Assembly: GCF_016584085.1 (NCBI RefSeq)
Contig: NZ_NRSJ01000011.1
Location: forward strand, 62,001-126,000
DNA length: 64,000 nucleotides
Source: Halochromatium glycolicum
GTDB lineage: Bacteria; Pseudomonadota; Gammaproteobacteria; Chromatiales; Chromatiaceae
Direction of reading: 5' to 3'
The position numbers were made by a program, and so were the translations under genes. Numbering within the stretch: the first letter of the stretch is position 1; each line of letters begins with the position of its first letter. This document shows positions 60,962-64,000 of this stretch, in pieces. The notes under the pieces were generated by a model. That model worked only from the letters and a program-made list of their open reading frames with translations, was not told the origin of the DNA and did no database searches.

Positions 60962-62731
60962 ATGCCACTGCGCAACCTCAAATCGCCCCGTTCGCGTAGC
61001 CTGGGTCCCGGCCCGCGCAGCGTGACGCCTGCGCCGCAACCGGCCACCGCGCCCGCTTCGCCGACGCCGAAGCTGGAACGCGATGCTGCCGCTGCAGCGG
61101 ATAAGGCCAGTCCGGCGGTCTCTGGGCGCGCAACGACTCGGAGTGCCGAGCGTCCGGCAGCGGCCGGCCGGGGGCCGACAAGGCCGACCCGTCCACCGCG
61201 GCCGACACCGCCGGGGCGTGCCGCGGTCAAGCAGGCGGCCAAGGTGGCGCGTCCGAGCCTCGGCTTCGGCCAGCCCGCGCCGGCCGAGGCCGTGTCTGCG
61301 CCCGCCCTCGGGGCGGGCTCGGGCTTGCACCCGCTGACCGACGCGGCCGCGAATGCGCAGTTGCATGAGTATGAGTCCTCGGTCAAGCATGCGTTCGACA
61401 ATCTGGTGCCGGTGCTGCAACGCATCGCCGCCGAGCGTTGCGAGCCGGACTTCGTCGATCGGGCGCAGCAGATCGCCCGAGCCGAGCTCGGTTTCGATCT
61501 GCCCGATGAGATCCTCGACACGGCTTGGATCACCGGGCTCGACATGCGCCGGCTGTTCGCCGCCTGCGTGTTCAAGACCTATCACCGGATGAGTGATGCC
61601 TTCTTCACCGCCGATCCGCTCGGCGGGCGCGGCGGTGAGGCGTTCGAGCAGTTCCTGCTCGAGTGCGGTTTCCATCTGATGGATGTCACCCCCTGCGCCG
61701 ACGGCCGGCTGGCGCATGCGATCAGCTATGTGCTACGCCTGCCCTATGGCCGGGTGCGCCGCAAGTCCTACGCCGGCTCGCTGTTCGATATCGAGAACAC
61801 GGTCGAGAAGTGGGTCGAGACCGAGCTGATGCGCTTCCGCGAGGGCCTCCCGAATACCGCCGACGCGCCGACCCGCTATCTGAAGGTGGTGATGTACCAC
61901 GGCAGCTCGGTCGATCCGGCCCACCAGGGCTGCGCCGCGCACGGCTCCGATGATGCCGCCGCCGCGCGCGCCGGACTGGAGCGCCTGAAGGCGTTTCGCC
62001 AGGCGATCGAGAACAGCTTCTGCTGCGGCGCCTCGGTCGATCTGCTGCTGGTCGGCCTGGATACCGATACCGATGCGATCCGGGTGCATGTGCCGGACGC
62101 CGACGGCTACTGCGACCTCGAGCATTGGCTCGATGCGGCCAAGGTCTACGAGATCACCCGCGGGATGACGCCGGCCCAGGCGCGCACCCGCATCGCCGAG
62201 CTGGTGCGTGCGCATGCGCCGGGCAAGGCCGCCGGGGACGCCCTGCCGGACGGGATGGTGCGTCTGATCGGCGGCCTGATCGAGCGCAACCTCTCGCAGA
62301 TCGACTACGTCCGCCAGTATCACGGCGGCGGCTACGCCGACATCGGCCATGCTGAGCGGTTCATCGGCGCCGGCATCGGCTTCGAGGAGATCCAGCTGCG
62401 GAACCTGACCTATTTCGCCTACCTGAGCACGGTCGAGGAGGGCGCTGCCGATCTCGATGTCGGGATCAAGATCTTCACCGGGCTCAATGTCAATCGCGGG
62501 CTGCCGGTGCCGATCATCGTCCGCTACGACTATCACGGCGGCGTGCCGGGCGCGCGTGAGCGCGCGGTCGAGCACTGCGAGCGCATCGCCGCCGCCCTGA
62601 AGGCGCGTTACCCGCAGCTCTGCGCCGACGGCATGCTGCATTGCCTGCGCGCGGTGCGTGATTGTGATGCCGCCGCGCCGATCGAGATCGTCGGCTCGTC
62701 GCTCGATCCTGCCGCCAGCGGCGGTCACTGA
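60962..62731 (+). CDS. csoSCA: carboxysomal carbonic anhydrase CsoSCA
   Basis: The 589-residue protein is the epsilon-type carbonic anhydrase of alpha-carboxysomes (formerly CsoS3). Zinc and active-site motifs are present: TPCADGRLAHAISYVLRLPY (Cys, Asp, Arg) and the His and Cys ligands in KVVMYHGSSVDPAHQGCAAH. A helical domain precedes these and a degenerate second anhydrase domain follows. The N-terminal roughly 120 residues are Pro/Arg/Ala-rich, longer than in the 514-residue Halothiobacillus enzyme. In homologues this N-terminal part binds RuBisCO. It converts imported bicarbonate to CO2 inside the shell. Confidence 0.95.
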   Translation: MPLRNLKSPRSRSLGPGPRSVTPAPQPATAPASPTPKLERDAAAAADKASPAVSGRATTRSAERPAAAGRGPTRPTRPPRPTPPGRAAVKQAAKVARPSLGFGQPAPAEAVSAPALGAGSGLHPLTDAAANAQLHEYESSVKHAFDNLVPVLQRIAAERCEPDFVDRAQQIARAELGFDLPDEILDTAWITGLDMRRLFAACVFKTYHRMSDAFFTADPLGGRGGEAFEQFLLECGFHLMDVTPCADGRLAHAISYVLRLPYGRVRRKSYAGSLFDIENTVEKWVETELMRFREGLPNTADAPTRYLKVVMYHGSSVDPAHQGCAAHGSDDAAAARAGLERLKAFRQAIENSFCCGASVDLLLVGLDTDTDAIRVHVPDADGYCDLEHWLDAAKVYEITRGMTPAQARTRIAELVRAHAPGKAAGDALPDGMVRLIGGLIERNLSQIDYVRQYHGGGYADIGHAERFIGAGIGFEEIQLRNLTYFAYLSTVEEGAADLDVGIKIFTGLNVNRGLPVPIIVRYDYHGGVPGARERAVEHCERIAAALKARYPQLCADGMLHCLRAVRDCDAAAPIEIVGSSLDPAASGGH

Positions 62732-62745
62732 GGCGCCAGAGCCCG

Positions 62746-63000
62746 ATGAAGATTTGCAAGGTCCTCAAGCCGTTGGTCTCGACCTACCGCATCCCGGAGT
62801 TCGAGCACAAGCATCTGCAGGTGGTGCAGGACGGCAGCTCGCAGCTGGTGGCGGTCGATGCGGTCGGCTGCAAGCCGGACGACTGGGTCATCTGCGTCGG
62901 CAGCTCCGCGGCGCGCGAGGCCGCCGGCAGCAAGGCCTACCCGAGCGATCTGACCATCGTCGGCATCATCGACGATTGGGACCCGGACGCTGAGCACTGA
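62746..63000 (+). CDS. csoS4A: pentameric shell vertex protein CsoS4A
   Basis: The 84-residue protein starts MKICKVLKPLVSTYRIPEFE, has QLVAVDAVGCKPDDWVICVG and ends in a short strand (LTIVGIIDDWDP), matching the CsoS4/EutN/CcmL pentameric fold. Five copies cap the icosahedral vertices. It follows csoSCA by 14 nt and precedes csoS4B by 8 nt. Confidence 0.95.
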   Translation: MKICKVLKPLVSTYRIPEFEHKHLQVVQDGSSQLVAVDAVGCKPDDWVICVGSSAAREAAGSKAYPSDLTIVGIIDDWDPDAEH

Positions 63001-63008
63001 GGTGCGGC

Positions 63009-63320
63009 ATGGAGATCAATCAGGTCGTCGGGACGCTGTACTGCACCGAGCGCATCGAGGGGCTGCGCCATTGCAGCCTGCGCATCCTCAAGGACAAGAA
63101 GGGCAAGCTGCTGGTGGCGACCGATCCGGTCGGGACGCGCCCTGGCAACTGGGTGTTCACGGTCAGCGGGTCTGCCGGGCGCTACGCGATGGGCGACCCG
63201 AACATCATGACCGATCTGACCATCGGCGGGATCATCGACGCTTGGGCGCCGGAGACGGTGGCCAAGCCGGAGGCCAGCAGCAGCGCGTCGCCCGCAACGC
63301 CGCGCGACAAGGCTGCCTAG
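63009..63320 (+). CDS. csoS4B: pentameric shell vertex protein CsoS4B
   Basis: The 103-residue protein starts MEINQVVGTLYCTERIEGLR and contains LLVATDPVGTRPGNWVFTVS, a pentamer-type shell domain paralogous to CsoS4A. A short tail (ASPATPRDKAA) is unique to it. GAGGTG precedes ATG 63009. It lies 77 nt before csoS1. Confidence 0.94.
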   Translation: MEINQVVGTLYCTERIEGLRHCSLRILKDKKGKLLVATDPVGTRPGNWVFTVSGSAGRYAMGDPNIMTDLTIGGIIDAWAPETVAKPEASSSASPATPRDKAA

Positions 63321-63397
63321 GGCCGGACAGGGGTTCGTTTGAATCGATTCGGACCGCGACCAACGCGGCATCAGGTCTTTGACGGAGAAGACACAAA

Positions 63398-63721
63398 ATG
63401 GCAGGCGAAAGAGTTGGCATTGCGCTCGGCATGATCGAGACCCGTGGTCTGGTGCCGGCGATCGAGGCTGCGGATGCGATGACCAAGGCCGCTGAGGTGC
63501 GGCTGATCGGCCGCGAGTTCGTCGGTGGCGGTTATGTGACCGTGCTGGTGCGCGGTGAGACCGGCGCTGTGAATGCCGCCGTGCGGGCTGGTGCCGATGC
63601 CTGTGAGCGCGTCGGCGACGGCTTGGTCGCGGCGCATATCATCGCCCGCCCGCATCGCGAGGTGGAGCCGGTGCTGGAAAACACGGGTGACGGCTTCAAG
63701 CCCGGGCAGCCTGGGCGCTGA
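63398..63721 (+). CDS. csoS1: hexameric shell protein CsoS1, copy 1
   Basis: The 107-residue protein is a single-domain BMC-H protein ([60 protein letters not shown]). Six copies form flat tiles of the shell with a central pore for small metabolites. A short tail (NTGDGFKPGQPGR) extends beyond the core. A near-identical second copy begins 101 nt downstream. Confidence 0.96.
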   Translation: MAGERVGIALGMIETRGLVPAIEAADAMTKAAEVRLIGREFVGGGYVTVLVRGETGAVNAAVRAGADACERVGDGLVAAHIIARPHREVEPVLENTGDGFKPGQPGR

Positions 63722-63822
63722 GCTTCCCGGCTTCGATGAAGGTGACGGAGCGCCCTGTCCTCTGCGATAGGGCCTTCGAGCACACCACAAATCCAAGACT
63801 GTAGACAGACGGAGAAAGACAG

Positions 63823-64000
63823 ATGGCGAACGAGACCATGGGTATTGCACTTGGCATGATCGAGACGCGCGGCTTGGTGCCGGCAATCGAGGCGGCCGAT
63901 GCGATGACGAAGGCGGCCGAGGTGCGCATGATCGGCCGTGAGTTCGTCGGTGGCGGTTATGTCACCGTGCTCGTGCGCGGTGAGACCGGTGCGGTCAATG
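63823..64000 (+). CDS. csoS1: hexameric shell protein CsoS1, copy 2, truncated by window end
   Basis: ATG 63823, with GGAG 12 nt upstream, starts [20 protein letters not shown]. The 59 visible codons match copy 1 except for a few residues at the start and one at the VRM/VRL position. The gene continues beyond the window. Paralogous csoS1 copies in tandem are normal for alpha-carboxysome operons and let the shell mix closely related tiles. Confidence 0.95.
   Translation, partial: MANETMGIALGMIETRGLVPAIEAADAMTKAAEVRMIGREFVGGGYVTVLVRGETGAVN

Noticed and set aside
1..64000. CRISPR arrays, tRNA and rRNA genes
   Set aside because: I looked for regularly spaced repeats, cloverleaf ends with GGTTCRA-type loops and rRNA blocks and found none; a dedicated search could still reveal a divergent tRNA.

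Overview
The window is GC-rich bacterial chromosome. A form I RuBisCO operon followed by a complete alpha-carboxysome gene set (cbbL, cbbS, csoS2, csoSCA, csoS4A, csoS4B, csoS1, csoS1) fills the last 8 kb. With a TonB/ExbD system, a cydAB quinol oxidase, an osmolyte-type GH13 phosphorylase and many intergenic repeats, this points to an autotrophic gammaproteobacterium. My best guess is a purple sulfur bacterium (Chromatiales), but no rRNA or photosynthesis gene is present to prove it.

Layout. 1-4.7 kb: the end of an ExbD/TonB/porin/coiled-coil operon, closed by a PstS-like phosphate-binding gene broken by two nonsense codons. 4.7-12.2 kb: nested mobile DNA. A group II intron sits beside a DUF4351 gene remnant; next comes an insertion element with a DDE transposase and an ExeA-type AAA ATPase; the ATPase gene is cut by a second group II intron in antisense orientation. 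12.2-16.3 kb: a decayed defence and toxin-antitoxin island. It holds a PIN/ribbon-helix-helix pair that looks intact, plus shortened or frameshifted remains of hsdS, an XRE regulator with a DUF4411 toxin, and a HEAT-like gene. 16.3-24.2 kb: a thioredoxin-like protein with a permease, a sucrose-phosphate-phosphatase-like HAD protein, a GH13 sucrose-phosphorylase family enzyme, and small unknown proteins. 24.2-35.6 kb: a giant FAD/Fe-S oxidoreductase, bacteriohemerythrin, a diguanylate cyclase, and an IorAB-type molybdenum hydroxylase with its maturation genes xdhC and mocA. 35.8-42.3 kb: a surface protein, an ABC exporter (membrane fusion protein, ATPase, permease), and a duplication zone holding a chimeric pseudogene built from pieces of two genes in this window.

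42.4-47.8 kb holds the most distinctive system: four genes overlapping by 1-4 nt that encode an 868-residue repeat protein, a J-like protein without the HPD motif, a GrpE-like exchange factor and a short Hsp70. It reads as a self-contained specialised chaperone machine. 48-56 kb has housekeeping and respiratory genes (FmdB zinc ribbon, secretin-domain protein, YrfG-like nucleotidase, cydAB, DUF4139 protein). 56.3 kb to the end is the carboxysome operon, which runs off the window inside a second csoS1 copy.

Two themes recur. Insertion and decay are concentrated at 4-16 kb and 40-42 kb. At least three families of short dispersed intergenic repeats are present: a 159-bp element with inverted termini (two copies), an 86-bp repeat (two copies) and a roughly 55-65 bp repeat (three copies). 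All functional calls rest on reading motifs and translated sequence by eye; no database search was run.
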